Assembly: GCF_003331145.1 (NCBI RefSeq)
Contig: NZ_QLVE01000024.1
Span: 1-64,000 of the forward strand
Length of the DNA stretch: 64,000 bases
Direction of reading: 5' to 3'
DNA from: Exiguobacterium sp. TNDT2
GTDB taxonomy: Bacteria > Bacillota > Bacilli > Exiguobacteriales > Exiguobacteriaceae
This document shows positions 51,259-61,389 of the stretch, piece by piece. Both the position numbers and the translations under genes were made by a program. The notes under the pieces were generated by a model. That model saw only the letters and a program-made list of their open reading frames with translations, was not told the origin of the DNA and made no database searches. Within the stretch, counting starts at the first letter, position 1; the number at the start of each line of letters is the position of its first letter.

Positions 51259-52421
51259 CACGTCTTCACCCTTTCTTGAATCATCGTACAAATCCGGGTC
51301 ACATCTTCTAAGGCAAGGTCCGGGTAGAGCGGAAGAGTCAGCACACGTTCGGCAATCTCACGGGCGACAGGGGTGCGACGGCTCGCAAACCGATTCTGGT
51401 TCCATGCATAGTCGGTCACGAGCGGATAGAAATATTTCCGGGTGAAGATGCCTTCCTGCGCCAGAGCATCATGCAACTCATCTCGTCGATTCTGTTCTGC
51501 CGTCAAGATGATCGGATAATAGGAATGGTTCGTTTCGACGCCAGGTTGAGGTGTCAAAATCCGAACCCCTTGGACATCTTTGAGCAACGCATCATATTGT
51601 TCGCGCACGCGTTTTCGCCGGGCGATCGTCTCATCGATATGACGCAAGTTACATAACCCCATCGCCGCCTGAAACTCATTCATTTTGGCGTTCCCGCCTG
51701 GCGCTTGGACCGTTTCCGGGCCCGTGATACCAAAGTTTTTCAACTGGTCGAAACGGGATTTCAATGCCGGGTCGTTATACGTCAACGCACCCCCTTCAAT
51801 CGTATGGAACACTTTCGTGGCGTGGAAACTGAACATCGAGACGTCCCCGTACGTGCCGATCCCTCGTCCGTTCACGTTGACGCCGAACGTATGGGCCGCG
51901 TCATAAATCACTTTCAAGTTGTGCCGCTTGGCGATCGCCTCGATCATTTCGACATCGCATACATTTCCATACACATGGACGGGCAGGATAGCCGAAGTTT
52001 TCGCCGTGATCAGCCGCTCTAATTTGGAAGCGTCGAGCGTAAAGTCGTCTGGACGGATATCACCGTACACGGGCGTCAATCCTTTACGGATCAAGGCATG
52101 GCTCGTTGAGGCGAACGTGAAAGGGGTCGTGATGACCTCGCCCGTCAATCCGAGGGCTTCGATCGCCGCCTCGAGTGCCAAATGGCCGTTCGTGAACAAG
52201 GAGACGTGTTCGACCCCGAGATAATCGACAAGTTCTCGTTCAAGTTGCTGGTGTTTTGCGCCGTTGTTCGTCAACCATCCTGACGTCCACAACTCACGAA
52301 TCTCATTCATGTATTCGTCCAACGATGGGAGCACAGATTTCGTGACGGGGATGGCTTTTGGCGGACGGTCAGGCTGATTTGCCGGGAAAGCGGCGGATTG
52401 GATATCGACGATGTGTAGCAT
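51258..52421 (-). CDS. DegT/DnrJ-family sugar aminotransferase
   Basis: 387 residues, PLP-dependent. Phosphate-binding [23 protein letters not shown] with cofactor Asp, and PLP lysine Lys203 in [11 protein letters not shown]. With RmlA and RmlB next door it probably aminates dTDP-4-keto-6-deoxyglucose at C4 (giving dTDP-4-amino-4,6-dideoxyhexose); no 3,4-ketoisomerase is seen that would direct it to C3. AGGAGGTG 6 nt upstream of ATG. Confidence 0.85.
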   Translation of the reverse strand: MLHIVDIQSAAFPANQPDRPPKAIPVTKSVLPSLDEYMNEIRELWTSGWLTNNGAKHQQLERELVDYLGVEHVSLFTNGHLALEAAIEALGLTGEVITTPFTFASTSHALIRKGLTPVYGDIRPDDFTLDASKLERLITAKTSAILPVHVYGNVCDVEMIEAIAKRHNLKVIYDAAHTFGVNVNGRGIGTYGDVSMFSFHATKVFHTIEGGALTYNDPALKSRFDQLKNFGITGPETVQAPGGNAKMNEFQAAMGLCNLRHIDETIARRKRVREQYDALLKDVQGVRILTPQPGVETNHSYYPIILTAEQNRRDELHDALAQEGIFTRKYFYPLVTDYAWNQNRFASRRTPVAREIAERVLTLPLYPDLALEDVTRICTMIQERVKT

Positions 52422-52431
52422 ACAGCACCTC

Positions 52432-53148
52432 CTAGGTCACTTGGCGATTCGAGACGAGTGCGTAACGGTCGAGCATGAGCCGGATTTCTTGTGGGGAACA
52501 ATGCATCATCACATCGATGATGGACAAATTCGGTTGAAACGGACACGGTCCTTGATCGTACGCGATCGACTCGGTCTCGATGAAGGATAAATCGATTCCC
52601 GTCTGCTCGAACACGTCGGCATCGTACAAGTCTACCCCATTGATCGCATTGATATAATGCGTCGCTCCCAACTGCTCGCATATATGGATGATTCTCGCCT
52701 GACCTTTCAACCCGACCCCAGCGTTCAGCTCTGAGGACAGGATGAACGTCGTCGAGATGCCGAGGTGCCGGGCGACTTCTTCGAGGCCATATGCCAAATA
52801 CTTCCCAACGTTTCGTTCCGGGTGACGAATCACCCGCTCAAGCAATGGATAGGCATGTTCGAACTGGGGCGCTTTGGAATAAGCGTGTCGCAACAACTGC
52901 AACTGTTGTTCGGCAATCTCATCCGGTTGCGCCCGTTCATGGTCACCAATCAAACGATTTTGACTCATCTTTTGGACGGACAACGTGAACGGATGAGGAA
53001 CGCTATCAAGCAAGATGCGATTGCGATGGATCCATCCTTTCTTGATGAAGTGGACGTCGTCATACACGACGAATGCATCGACTGCGTGAATCAATTGGAA
53101 ATAGCCGAGATAAGGGAAGAAGTAAGGTTGCATGATGGCGACGTTCAT
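52432..53148 (-). CDS. WbqC family protein
   Basis: 238 residues, with the family start IMQPYFFPYLGYFQLIHAVD and WIHRNRIL. WbqC-like proteins are common in O-antigen and amino-sugar loci, but their biochemical role is not firmly set. Placed directly before the aminotransferase, it may modify the amino sugar; this is inference. ATG with AAGGAGAG upstream. It ends 10 nt before the next gene. Confidence 0.8.
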   Translation of the reverse strand: MNVAIMQPYFFPYLGYFQLIHAVDAFVVYDDVHFIKKGWIHRNRILLDSVPHPFTLSVQKMSQNRLIGDHERAQPDEIAEQQLQLLRHAYSKAPQFEHAYPLLERVIRHPERNVGKYLAYGLEEVARHLGISTTFILSSELNAGVGLKGQARIIHICEQLGATHYINAINGVDLYDADVFEQTGIDLSFIETESIAYDQGPCPFQPNLSIIDVMMHCSPQEIRLMLDRYALVSNRQVT

Positions 53149-53160
53149 GACGTCTCTCCT

Positions 53161-54291
53161 TTACGAAATGATTTGGTTCGCGCGCAACGTGTCATAGTAC
53201 CCTTTGGCCGTGACATCGTTTCGGTGGAACTTGACGAGCTCCCGCGACAACGTGCCATGTTCGATGAGACGCTCGGGATGTTCGAGATACTGTTCGATCC
53301 CTCGTTCAATCGACTCGACCGTGACGTCACACATATAACAGTTCTTTCCGTCGACGGAGTGATGGGCGACGTTGTTGATTTGATTGCTGATCACGACCCC
53401 CATTCCTGACGCCCTCGCTTCGATGATTGTCCCGTTCCCGTTTGAGTACGTGGCCGGCAAAATCAGAATGTCCGCTTGTTCATACACTTTTGGCATCTCG
53501 TCCCACGCCCGGATCTCATCTAAGAAGTGGACGTTCTTCAAATCGTGTTCGGCGATGTAGGATTGACACGCCTCGAGTTGTTGCCCCGAATTGTTTAAAT
53601 AGAGTTCGAGGGAATAGCGGTGTGATAAGTTCCGATACGCCTCTAACACGAGTAGCGGCTGATAACGTTCGACGAGCCGATTCGCGAACAGTAATTTGAA
53701 CGTATCACCCGGCCGCTTCCGTCTCAACCCGTGATCGAAATAGGCGTCGATGTCCTGGGCATATGTTGCGTGAACAACCTTGTCCGGGTCAAAGCCGAGT
53801 TGATGCTTGAATTGTTCGACCGCCACCGTCCCCATCCCGAAGTAGAGGTCGGCGTCCTTGAACAGCCAATGGAGCAGCTTCACCTTGTATGGATTGTCTT
53901 CCGGATTTGTCAGCCGAGCCGACGGATCGTCATCGTTTTGCAGCGGGCGAAGCGGCTCGCTCATGACGACGGTCTTGATTCCGAACAGTTTGGCCACTCG
54001 CACGATGGCGGCGTGGCCGGCCATGAAGCCCCCGAGCAAGATGACGTCCGGTTTGAACCGCATCAATTCAGGAATCAAGCCGAGTGAGAGATACCCGATT
54101 TTGGGGAACCATTTTGAGTAGTTCAATATGCGACACTTGTCGCCGAGCGGGATCTTCCACCAGTCCGGCCGGTTTTGGTCGAGATGCTCGTAAAACCAAA
54201 ATTCAGCATCGAAATATTCCTCTAGCGCGTAACACAGTTTCACTTGATAAGGGGAAGCGATATTCCCGATAAAGACGAGTTTTTGTTTCAT
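53161..54291 (-). CDS. Glycosyltransferase family 4-like protein
   Basis: 376 residues, GT-B fold. N-terminal FIGNIASPYQVKLCYALEEY and the C-terminal donor site (ILPATYSNGNGTIIEARASG) fit GT4 enzymes, with the glutamate pair around GTIIEA. Donor may be UDP-L-FucNAc because the gene follows capG directly (ATGA overlap). AAGGAGGG upstream of ATG. Confidence 0.82.
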   Translation of the reverse strand: MKQKLVFIGNIASPYQVKLCYALEEYFDAEFWFYEHLDQNRPDWWKIPLGDKCRILNYSKWFPKIGYLSLGLIPELMRFKPDVILLGGFMAGHAAIVRVAKLFGIKTVVMSEPLRPLQNDDDPSARLTNPEDNPYKVKLLHWLFKDADLYFGMGTVAVEQFKHQLGFDPDKVVHATYAQDIDAYFDHGLRRKRPGDTFKLLFANRLVERYQPLLVLEAYRNLSHRYSLELYLNNSGQQLEACQSYIAEHDLKNVHFLDEIRAWDEMPKVYEQADILILPATYSNGNGTIIEARASGMGVVISNQINNVAHHSVDGKNCYMCDVTVESIERGIEQYLEHPERLIEHGTLSRELVKFHRNDVTAKGYYDTLRANQIIS

Positions 54292-55445
54292 CGTTCACCC
54301 TCCTTTACAGTTTGACGAGGGTCGGTCGTGCCTTTCCATACCTCACGTCGGACGTAATCCGTGTACGAGATCAAAATCCGGACCACTTTGTCGGAGACGT
54401 TCGGCATACTGTAATCGTTGACGATGCGGGGCCGCTCCTGCTCCATGACGGCCGACAACCCTTGCAAAATCCGTTCTGTCTCGAGCCCGACCATCAAGAC
54501 GGCCCCTTCTTCCATCGCCTCCGGCCGCTCATGCGTCTCTCGGATATTCAACCCTCTCAATCCAAGGATGGACGACTCTTCGCTGATCGTTCCGCTGTCA
54601 CTGAGTACCGCTTTGGCGTGCAGTTGCAAGTGGTTGTAGTCGACAAATCCGAGCGGCTTGAGGAGCCGGACCAACGGATGGAACGAGACGTTGAGTTCAT
54701 CAATCCGCTTCAACGTCCGAGGATGGGTGCTGACGATGACAGGCAGTCCATATTGTGCCGCGATTGCGTTCAAACTGCCGACGAGTGCCAAAAAGTGTGT
54801 ATCCGAGTTGATGTTCTCTTCCCGGTGCGCCGAGACGACGAAGTACTTGTCCTGCGTCAAGTCGAGTCGTCCGAGCACGTCCGACTGTTCGATCGCCTCG
54901 CGTTTCGACATCAACACCTCGAACATCGGACTCCCGGTCTTGATGATCCGTTCCGCCGGAATCCCTTCCCGGAGAAGATATTCCCGGGCGATATCGCTAT
55001 ACGTCAAGTTAATGTCCGCTGTATGATCGACGATCTTTCGATTGATTTCTTCCGGGACGCGTTGATCGAAACACCGGTTGCCCGCCTCCATATGGAAAAT
55101 CGGGATTTTCCGGCGTTTGGCCGCAATCGCCGCGAGACACGAGTTCGTGTCTCCGAGAATCAACACCGCGTCCGGACGTTCGAGCTCGAGCACGGGATCG
55201 ACTTGGATGAGAATATTGCCGATCGTCTCCATCGGGCCCCCTGTCGCGGAATGAAGGAAGTAGTCGGGTTTTCGCAACGCGAAATCCTCGAAGAACACCT
55301 CGTTCAATTCGTAGTCATAATTTTGTCCCGTGTGCACGAGGACGTGCTCGATTGCCTCCGAGTGCTCCAGCTTATGAATAACGGCCGACAGGCGTATGAT
55401 TTCGGGACGCGTCCCGACGATGGTCATCACTTTGAGTCGTTTCAT
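54288..55445 (-). CDS. capG: UDP-GlcNAc 2-epimerase family enzyme of UDP-L-FucNAc synthesis
   Basis: 385 residues from ATG 55445 (MKRLKVMTIVGTRPE) with GGAGGTG upstream. Epimerase motifs GTRPEIIRLS, GQNYDYELN, GDTNSCLAA, MEAGNRCFD, SAHREENI and SDSGTISEESS. Third enzyme of the CapE-CapF-CapG route; performs the C2 epimerisation yielding UDP-N-acetyl-L-fucosamine. Its 5' end overlaps capF by 74 bases. Confidence 0.88.
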   Translation of the reverse strand: MKRLKVMTIVGTRPEIIRLSAVIHKLEHSEAIEHVLVHTGQNYDYELNEVFFEDFALRKPDYFLHSATGGPMETIGNILIQVDPVLELERPDAVLILGDTNSCLAAIAAKRRKIPIFHMEAGNRCFDQRVPEEINRKIVDHTADINLTYSDIAREYLLREGIPAERIIKTGSPMFEVLMSKREAIEQSDVLGRLDLTQDKYFVVSAHREENINSDTHFLALVGSLNAIAAQYGLPVIVSTHPRTLKRIDELNVSFHPLVRLLKPLGFVDYNHLQLHAKAVLSDSGTISEESSILGLRGLNIRETHERPEAMEEGAVLMVGLETERILQGLSAVMEQERPRIVNDYSMPNVSDKVVRILISYTDYVRREVWKGTTDPRQTVKEGER

Positions 55446-56556
55446 CGTGCACCTCCATAAAGTATGTGTCCGGGTCGTTCGGGTCATAGGCCTCATTCAC
55501 CCACATGACGGTCACCAAGTCGGTCGTTCCAACGTTCTCGATGTTGTGCGTATAGCCGGTCGGGATGTCGAGCACACGCATCATCTCTCCTGTGACGTGA
55601 TACGTATGGACCTCGCTCTCTCCGACCTTGCGGAAGCGAATCAACGCCTCGCCGCTGACGACGAGGAACTTCTCGTTCTTCGTGTGGTGCCAGTGGTTCC
55701 CTTTCGTGATTCCAGGCTTCGCCACATTGATTGACACTTGTCCCCGGTCCGGCGTCCGGATGAATTCGGTGAACGACCCGCGCGCATCTTCATTCACGTT
55801 CAAGTCATAGGCGAAGCGATCGACAGGCAAGTAACTGAGATATGTGCTGTACAGTTGCTTCATGAACGCATCGTCGAGTTTCGGGACAGTCAGATTTTGA
55901 CGACTTTCTTTGAACGTCTGTAACAGGTCGGCGATCCGGCCGAGCGCGATTGGTGGATGGACTGTAACATCTTCCTCATACACGGCCGGTGTTTGTCCTC
56001 TCGCATCGAGCAAGCCGACCAACGCCTCGAGCACGTCATCGATGTACGCCAGTTGCAGCGTGCGGGCCGGGTCGTGAATTTCTATCGGCAAATCACGCGC
56101 CACCCGATCACAAAACGTCGCGACCACACTGTTATAGTTCGGCCGTCCCCACTTTCCGAACAGGTTCGGGAAGCGGAACAGATGGACGGTGCGTCCCGTC
56201 GTCTCATGTTCGTGTCTCAAGACGTTCTCTGCCGCGAGCTTGCTGCGCCCGTATGGATTGTCTTGAACCGCTTGGATCGAGGAAGCGAACATGATCGGCG
56301 CGTCATTCTCATGAGCGTTCAACGAAGCGATCAATCGCTCCGTGGACTTGGTGTTCCCTTCCACAAAGTCGGTTTCCGTTTCCGAACGGTTCACCCCGGC
56401 CAAGTGATAGACGAACTCGGCGTGTTGGCAAAATCGTTGAAGTTCGGCTTCTGACGTATCACGCGTGGACGAGAACACTTCATGGCCTCGGGCGGTCAAT
56501 TCCGCGACCAGATTCTTACCGATGAATCCTGTTGCACCGGTGACGAGAATCTTCAT
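55372..56556 (-). CDS. capF: Bifunctional epimerase/reductase of UDP-L-FucNAc synthesis
   Basis: 394 residues. N-terminal SDR domain (ILVTGATGFIGKNLVAEL, YGRSKLAAE) reduces the 4-keto sugar. A C-terminal cupin (from about 265: NHWHHTKNEKFLVVSGEALI, metal-binding His residues) does C3 epimerisation. This two-domain layout is specific to CapF/WbjC. The usual protein has about 370 residues; an extra tail of about 25 residues (HDETTQSDDH...) runs into capG, suggesting loss of the original stop. 4-nt overlap with capE. Confidence 0.9.
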   Translation of the reverse strand: MKILVTGATGFIGKNLVAELTARGHEVFSSTRDTSEAELQRFCQHAEFVYHLAGVNRSETETDFVEGNTKSTERLIASLNAHENDAPIMFASSIQAVQDNPYGRSKLAAENVLRHEHETTGRTVHLFRFPNLFGKWGRPNYNSVVATFCDRVARDLPIEIHDPARTLQLAYIDDVLEALVGLLDARGQTPAVYEEDVTVHPPIALGRIADLLQTFKESRQNLTVPKLDDAFMKQLYSTYLSYLPVDRFAYDLNVNEDARGSFTEFIRTPDRGQVSINVAKPGITKGNHWHHTKNEKFLVVSGEALIRFRKVGESEVHTYHVTGEMMRVLDIPTGYTHNIENVGTTDLVTVMWVNEAYDPNDPDTYFMEVHDETTQSDDHRRDASRNHTPVGRYS

Positions 56557-57578
56557 GATACTTTCACCCAGCTCGCGAGTTCTTGTTGAATATAAGGAAG
56601 GGTCAACAACAATTGCTTCACTTGCTCGACGTTCAGTTGCTCGGTATTTGCCGAGTTGTATTCACCTTCGACCGTCAAGCGCTTGCTGCCTTCGTTGAAA
56701 TATTTATCGTAGTTCAAGTCGCGCGTGTCGGCCGGGACCCGGTAAAAGCCGCCCATGTCCTCCGCCACGACATTCTCTTCTCGTGTCAATAGCGTCTCGT
56801 ATGACTTCTCACCGTGCCGCGTGCCGATGACTTTAATCGGGTTGTTCGCATGGAACAGTTCGAGTAGCGCCTGTGCCAGTACCCCGATTGTGGATGCTGG
56901 TGATTTTTGCACCATGATGTCGCCCGCATGCGCATGTTTGAAGGCGAAGACGACGAGTTCGACCGCATCCTCGAGACTCATCAAGAAGCGGGTCATGAAC
57001 GGGTCAGTCACGGTCAACGGCTCACCCCGTTTAATTTGATCCACGAAGAGCGGGATGACCGAGCCACGTGACGCCATGACGTTGCCATAGCGGGTGCCGC
57101 AAATCAACGTTTGATCCGGCCCGACGGCTTTCGCTTTGGCGACGAACACTTTTTCCATCATCGCCTTGGAGATGCCCATCGCGTTGATCGGATAGGCCGC
57201 CTTGTCGGTCGACAGGCAGATGACTTTTTGAACGTGTTGTTCGATGGCCGCGTTCAAGACGTTGTCCGTGCCGAGCACATTCGTCTTGACCGCTTCTAGC
57301 GGAAAGAACTCGCAGGAAGGGACCTGCTTCAACGCGGCCGCATGGAACACGTAATCGACCCCATACATCGCGTTGCGGACGCTATTGATATCACGTACGT
57401 CCCCGATATAAAACTTGAGCTTATCGTCATGATAGAGTTTTCGCATATCATCCTGTTTCTTCTCGTCTCGTGAAAAGATTCGAATCTCTTTTATATCCGT
57501 TTTCAGGAAGCGCTGCATGACGGCGTTGCCGAAAGAGCCTGTGCCCCCGGTGATCAATAACGTCTTGTCGGTGAACAT
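56553..57578 (-). CDS. capE: UDP-GlcNAc 4,6-dehydratase/5-epimerase
   Basis: 341 residues. First enzyme of UDP-L-FucNAc synthesis. Motifs: LLITGGTGSFGNAV, FHAAALKQVPSCEFFP, LSTDKAAYPINAMG and the catalytic M-x-x-x-K site (MGISKAMMEK) typical of CapE/WbjB/FlaA1 enzymes. ATG with AAAGGAGAG upstream. First gene after the terminator-like hairpin at 57753, so it may begin a transcript of its own. Confidence 0.9.
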   Translation of the reverse strand: MFTDKTLLITGGTGSFGNAVMQRFLKTDIKEIRIFSRDEKKQDDMRKLYHDDKLKFYIGDVRDINSVRNAMYGVDYVFHAAALKQVPSCEFFPLEAVKTNVLGTDNVLNAAIEQHVQKVICLSTDKAAYPINAMGISKAMMEKVFVAKAKAVGPDQTLICGTRYGNVMASRGSVIPLFVDQIKRGEPLTVTDPFMTRFLMSLEDAVELVVFAFKHAHAGDIMVQKSPASTIGVLAQALLELFHANNPIKVIGTRHGEKSYETLLTREENVVAEDMGGFYRVPADTRDLNYDKYFNEGSKRLTVEGEYNSANTEQLNVEQVKQLLLTLPYIQQELASWVKVS

Positions 57579-57752
57579 TGCAAATCCTCTCCTTTGTCAT
57601 GATGTCAGTTGCTGCTAAAGGTGATGGGAAAGTTGTGTCGGAAACCATTGCAATGAGGTTGATACTATCGTGTTACCCGCCTCGGTATGAGAATAGGAAA
57701 GAAATGTGTATCATTTTTTTGAAAGATGACATGTCTGCTGTTTGTGCTTCAC

Positions 57753-57782
57753 GAAAAAAGACACCCTGTTCAGGATGTCTTC
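57753..57782 (-). terminator. Terminator-like hairpin between wzx and capE
   Basis: 8-bp stem AAGACATCC/GGGTGTCTT with minus-strand TTTTTT tail, overlapping the flippase stop codon. It would end or weaken transcription from the upstream half of the locus. Confidence 0.75.
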
Positions 57783-59311
57783 GGCACGTGACGGACCAAG
57801 CCGCGCAACAACTCTTTTTCGTCATCCCGAAACGTGAACATCCATAAGAAGAGAAAGTAGGCGCCGCCTAGTAAGATCGCTTTAAACAGGAAGTGAACGA
57901 GCGACTCGACAGGAAAATATTGCTGCACCAACAGACCCGTCACGCCTAGGAAAATCAAGGCCGGTGCAATCTTTACGTGACATTCATAAAAGAATTTTCG
58001 CATATTCAATTTCAAGACGCGGACATAGACCACATTCATAAACACCACCGTGCCGATCAAATTACCGACCAAGATGGCAATGGCGGCACCGATTGCCCCG
58101 TAATGCGGCGACAAGAGAAGTGATAACACCACGCTGACCGTCGCGACGATGAGCGAGGCGAACGCCCGGTACTTGATTTGGTTGACCGCGATCAACGTCG
58201 CGTAGGCGATTTCTTGCGTCAAGGTGATGAACCCAGGAAGAATGAGCAGTAACGCGACCACGTAGGACGGAAAGAAGTCCGGCCCGACCCACAGCCCGAT
58301 GAACTCACGTCCCATCGTCGCAAAACTGACGATAATCAAGCCGACGATGAACAACTGAATGCGTCCGACACGAATCAACAGCTGATTTAATTCCGACTCA
58401 CGATGATGCGTCGTCATCCGCGTGACTTTCGGCAGGAACAGCGAACCGATGGCTGAAGAGATCGTCCAGACATACCCTTCAATCACCATCCCGATCGAGA
58501 ACAAGGCGATCGAGGCACTGCTCGCCAACGCCCCGAGAATGGTCGGGGTGATGTTCAAAATGAAACGTTGGGCGATCGCGATGACGGTCGTCCAAGAAGA
58601 GAACGTGAAAATGTCACGGTACATCGACCGGCTGTTATGCAAAATGTCGATCGCCGTCTCCGTTTTACGGAGCAAGTAAAGCCCTTTTCCAATGATGATG
58701 GACAACCCGACGAGCGCGTTGACGAAGACGAGCGCATACAAGCCGAAGCCGAACAAGAGTGCCCCGACCATCAAGACGACGGTCGACACTTTCTCCATCA
58801 AGTTGAACCAGTTGAGGACGACGAACCGTTCGTTCGCAATCATAATCCCGTTGAACGGTTTCGTCGGGAACAAGACGATGATGTAAAAGCCGACCATGAT
58901 GTAGAGCACTTGGAGCGTCTCCACTTCAGCAGGTGAAAGGCTCGCATAAATCGTGTCGATCATCATGTAGACCCCGATCAAGACGAGGCCGATCAGTACC
59001 GCGATCCCGAGGAACAGTTTGAAAGCGACTCCGAGAAAACGGGACGCCCCTGCTGCATCACCGAGCGCGTGGTATTTTGACAGGAACCGTGACACCGCCG
59101 CCTCTAGGCCGAAGTCCATGGCAAAGATGCTGACGAGGGACAAGGAGAGCATATAAAGCCCGTAGTTCGCCTTCCCGATTTCCGCAATCATCCATGGTGT
59201 ATAGAACAGACCGGCGAGAATGTTGAATCCGATGGCGACGTAAGACATGAGGACGCCGATTTTAATTTGACGTGAACTTTTTTGTTCATCAAACTCCACT
59301 TTCGTCGTCAC
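57770..59311 (-). CDS. wzx: Polysaccharide repeat-unit flippase (Wzx)
   Basis: 513 residues with about 14 membrane helices, MOP/Wzx superfamily. N-terminal IGVLMSYVAIGFNILAGLFY and TPWMIAEIGKANYGLYML are typical of flippase starts. It moves the lipid-linked repeat unit to the outer face of the membrane. GTG start with GGGGAGGGG 6 nt upstream. Last gene of the upstream half of the locus. Confidence 0.87.
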   Translation of the reverse strand: MTTKVEFDEQKSSRQIKIGVLMSYVAIGFNILAGLFYTPWMIAEIGKANYGLYMLSLSLVSIFAMDFGLEAAVSRFLSKYHALGDAAGASRFLGVAFKLFLGIAVLIGLVLIGVYMMIDTIYASLSPAEVETLQVLYIMVGFYIIVLFPTKPFNGIMIANERFVVLNWFNLMEKVSTVVLMVGALLFGFGLYALVFVNALVGLSIIIGKGLYLLRKTETAIDILHNSRSMYRDIFTFSSWTTVIAIAQRFILNITPTILGALASSASIALFSIGMVIEGYVWTISSAIGSLFLPKVTRMTTHHRESELNQLLIRVGRIQLFIVGLIIVSFATMGREFIGLWVGPDFFPSYVVALLLILPGFITLTQEIAYATLIAVNQIKYRAFASLIVATVSVVLSLLLSPHYGAIGAAIAILVGNLIGTVVFMNVVYVRVLKLNMRKFFYECHVKIAPALIFLGVTGLLVQQYFPVESLVHFLFKAILLGGAYFLFLWMFTFRDDEKELLRGLVRHVPKTS

Positions 59312-59326
59312 CCGATTCCCCTCCCC

Positions 59327-60391
59327 TTACTTTTGTTGCCAAAAGAACATATACAGCGGTTCGTTGCGGACGAACAAGAGCAACAGCATCGTGATGGCCA
59401 CGTAATAGACGAGCAGACGCTCGCGACGTTCGAACGAGCGGAGCAATTCCGGAATCAACAGCATGACGAAGATCGAAAAGTATTGGACGATTCGCATCAT
59501 CGAAGGGTTGATGAACGTGAGCGGGAGAAAGCAAAGCGCGAGCAATAAGGCGTTCAAATAGTGGGTCACGTTCGGGTTGACCGCGATCATCTGTTCACGA
59601 CGCCAAAGCGACACGACGGTGATGAGAATTAAAATGAGGGAGAAGTTGAGCGTACCGGCCCCTGCGTAGTAATCGTATTCATCGTATCCGCTAACGGTGC
59701 GGAAAAATTCGAACAGTTGGACGCGAAAGACGAACAAGAATGGAATCAACGCGCCCATGAACAACAAATAACGCGACGTGATCGTCTTGGTGGCAACGAA
59801 ATAGAATGGGAGAAAGACGAGAGCGGATTGATGAATCGTCGCCGCAAGAAGCACGACCCCGAAAAACGGCCAAAAGCGTCTCGTTTGAATAAAGAAATAG
59901 CCGATCAAGACGGCAATCGCCGTCGCAATCGTTTGGCGGATCCCCGTGATGGCAAAGAACGCATAGAACAAAGTCGAGAAAATCAGAAAGCTGAGGAGCG
60001 GCTCCGTCGAATTGCGATAAATCCAAACCCCGAACGGAATGAGGAACAAGAGGGCGACCGTCAAAAGGTACCATTGGTAGTTCTCGGTCGCGAGTTGAAT
60101 CGTTTTTTGCAGTAAGTAGTAACCTGGGTCGCGTCCGTCTCCGTCGCCGAACAAGATGTGGATAAAGTTGTCCCCTAGCCGTTCCCATGAGATTCGCTTC
60201 GTCTCGTCAAACATCCATTTGTATTGCATCGTGTCGGCACCGACGCTGAAGTGGCGAAACCCGGACAAGAGAATCCATTGGCATGTCGCGATCGTCACAA
60301 ACAATAATTTTCCGTGCTTGATGCCGTCATCACGCAAAAGGAGGGCCGCCCATGCGATCAGAAGCAACATATTGATCAGATAGATCCACAT
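59327..60391 (-). CDS. EpsG-like polysaccharide polymerase (Wzy type)
   Basis: 354 residues, about ten membrane helices, with the EpsG-family stretches LLSGFRHFSVGADTMQYKWM and FAITGIRQTIATAIAVLIGY. It would join repeat units outside the membrane. AAGGAGGAG upstream of ATG. Lies 15 nt before wzx. Confidence 0.85.
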   Translation of the reverse strand: MWIYLINMLLLIAWAALLLRDDGIKHGKLLFVTIATCQWILLSGFRHFSVGADTMQYKWMFDETKRISWERLGDNFIHILFGDGDGRDPGYYLLQKTIQLATENYQWYLLTVALLFLIPFGVWIYRNSTEPLLSFLIFSTLFYAFFAITGIRQTIATAIAVLIGYFFIQTRRFWPFFGVVLLAATIHQSALVFLPFYFVATKTITSRYLLFMGALIPFLFVFRVQLFEFFRTVSGYDEYDYYAGAGTLNFSLILILITVVSLWRREQMIAVNPNVTHYLNALLLALCFLPLTFINPSMMRIVQYFSIFVMLLIPELLRSFERRERLLVYYVAITMLLLLFVRNEPLYMFFWQQK

Positions 60392-60412
60392 CTCAACTCC
60401 TCCTTCTCACGT

Positions 60413-61348
60413 TCAGCGATAGCGAAGATTCATCATGCCCCGGTAAAGCGTCAACATCCGATGGTACATGACGGCTGACACATTCAATCGTGTCCGTTCC
60501 ATCCGGCTCAAATGACGGTGACCGTCAAAGCGTTGAAGCAGCTCCTCCCTCACTTCCGGGTCAGTCGAGCGGTACACCGCCTTGAACACCGTTTTGATTT
60601 GCGGCGTCGTCTTACTGCTCGTGGCATCGAGTCGCACGAGCAACCGTTCAAAAAAGCGGGCCGTCTCGATCGGCGCGAGGTCGGCGATTTTTTTGGTTTG
60701 TTGCTTCGCATGGATTCGCGTCTTCGAATGCGGGGCCGTCGTCACTTTGAACTGATAGCCTGCTAGCGCCAAGTCGACCCAACACACCCAGTCTTGAATG
60801 TATCGATACGTCGTTGGGAAGCCCCCAACCTGTTCGAGCGCTCGTTTCGGAATGAGTAACGCACAGCCGCTCAAACACGCTTTCAGCAACAGATAATCAA
60901 ACATTGCCTCATCCGTATACACACCGCTCAACCGTCTTCTCGGACGATAGATCGGCGCACCGGCTTCATCAATCAACGACGTTCCACAAGACAAGATGTA
61001 GTGGTGGGCCGCGTCCCCGAGCTTTCGAAGCTCCTCGACTTGATCCTTCACTTTGTCCGGTTCATACAGGTCGTCATGACTGAGCCATGAGAACCAGTCG
61101 CCCCGCATCTTCTCGACACCTAGATTGAGCGCTGTCGATACACCGCCGTTCGGCTTTTCAAAGTACCGGATCTTGTTTCCGAAGCTACGGGCAATCTCTG
61201 CCGTCGCGCCTCCGTCTGTCGAGCCGTCGTTGATCACGAGCACCTCCACCCGCTCATACGTCTGGGCGAGGGCGCTTTCGATGGTTTCCTTCAAATAGTC
61301 CGCTCCATTGTAGACGGGGATGACGATTGAGACGAGTGGGGTTTTCAT
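60413..61348 (-). CDS. Glycosyltransferase family 2
   Basis: 311 residues from ATG 61348 (MKTPLVSIVIPVYNG) with GAGGAGGAA upstream. GT-A fold motifs: VSIVIPVYNG, VLVINDGSTDGG and the metal-binding region WFSWLSHDDLYEP (DxD-like). A helical C-terminal part follows. Adds a sugar to the growing repeat unit; donor unknown. Confidence 0.87.
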   Translation of the reverse strand: MKTPLVSIVIPVYNGADYLKETIESALAQTYERVEVLVINDGSTDGGATAEIARSFGNKIRYFEKPNGGVSTALNLGVEKMRGDWFSWLSHDDLYEPDKVKDQVEELRKLGDAAHHYILSCGTSLIDEAGAPIYRPRRRLSGVYTDEAMFDYLLLKACLSGCALLIPKRALEQVGGFPTTYRYIQDWVCWVDLALAGYQFKVTTAPHSKTRIHAKQQTKKIADLAPIETARFFERLLVRLDATSSKTTPQIKTVFKAVYRSTDPEVREELLQRFDGHRHLSRMERTRLNVSAVMYHRMLTLYRGMMNLRYR

Positions 61349-61389
61349 TTCAGTTCCTCCTCTTGCTTCCCGCAATCCAAACGTTTGCT

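Noticed and set aside
54312-55460. 382-codon plus-strand frame opposite capG
   Set aside because: Antisense shadow of a clearly recognised epimerase gene; no start signals.
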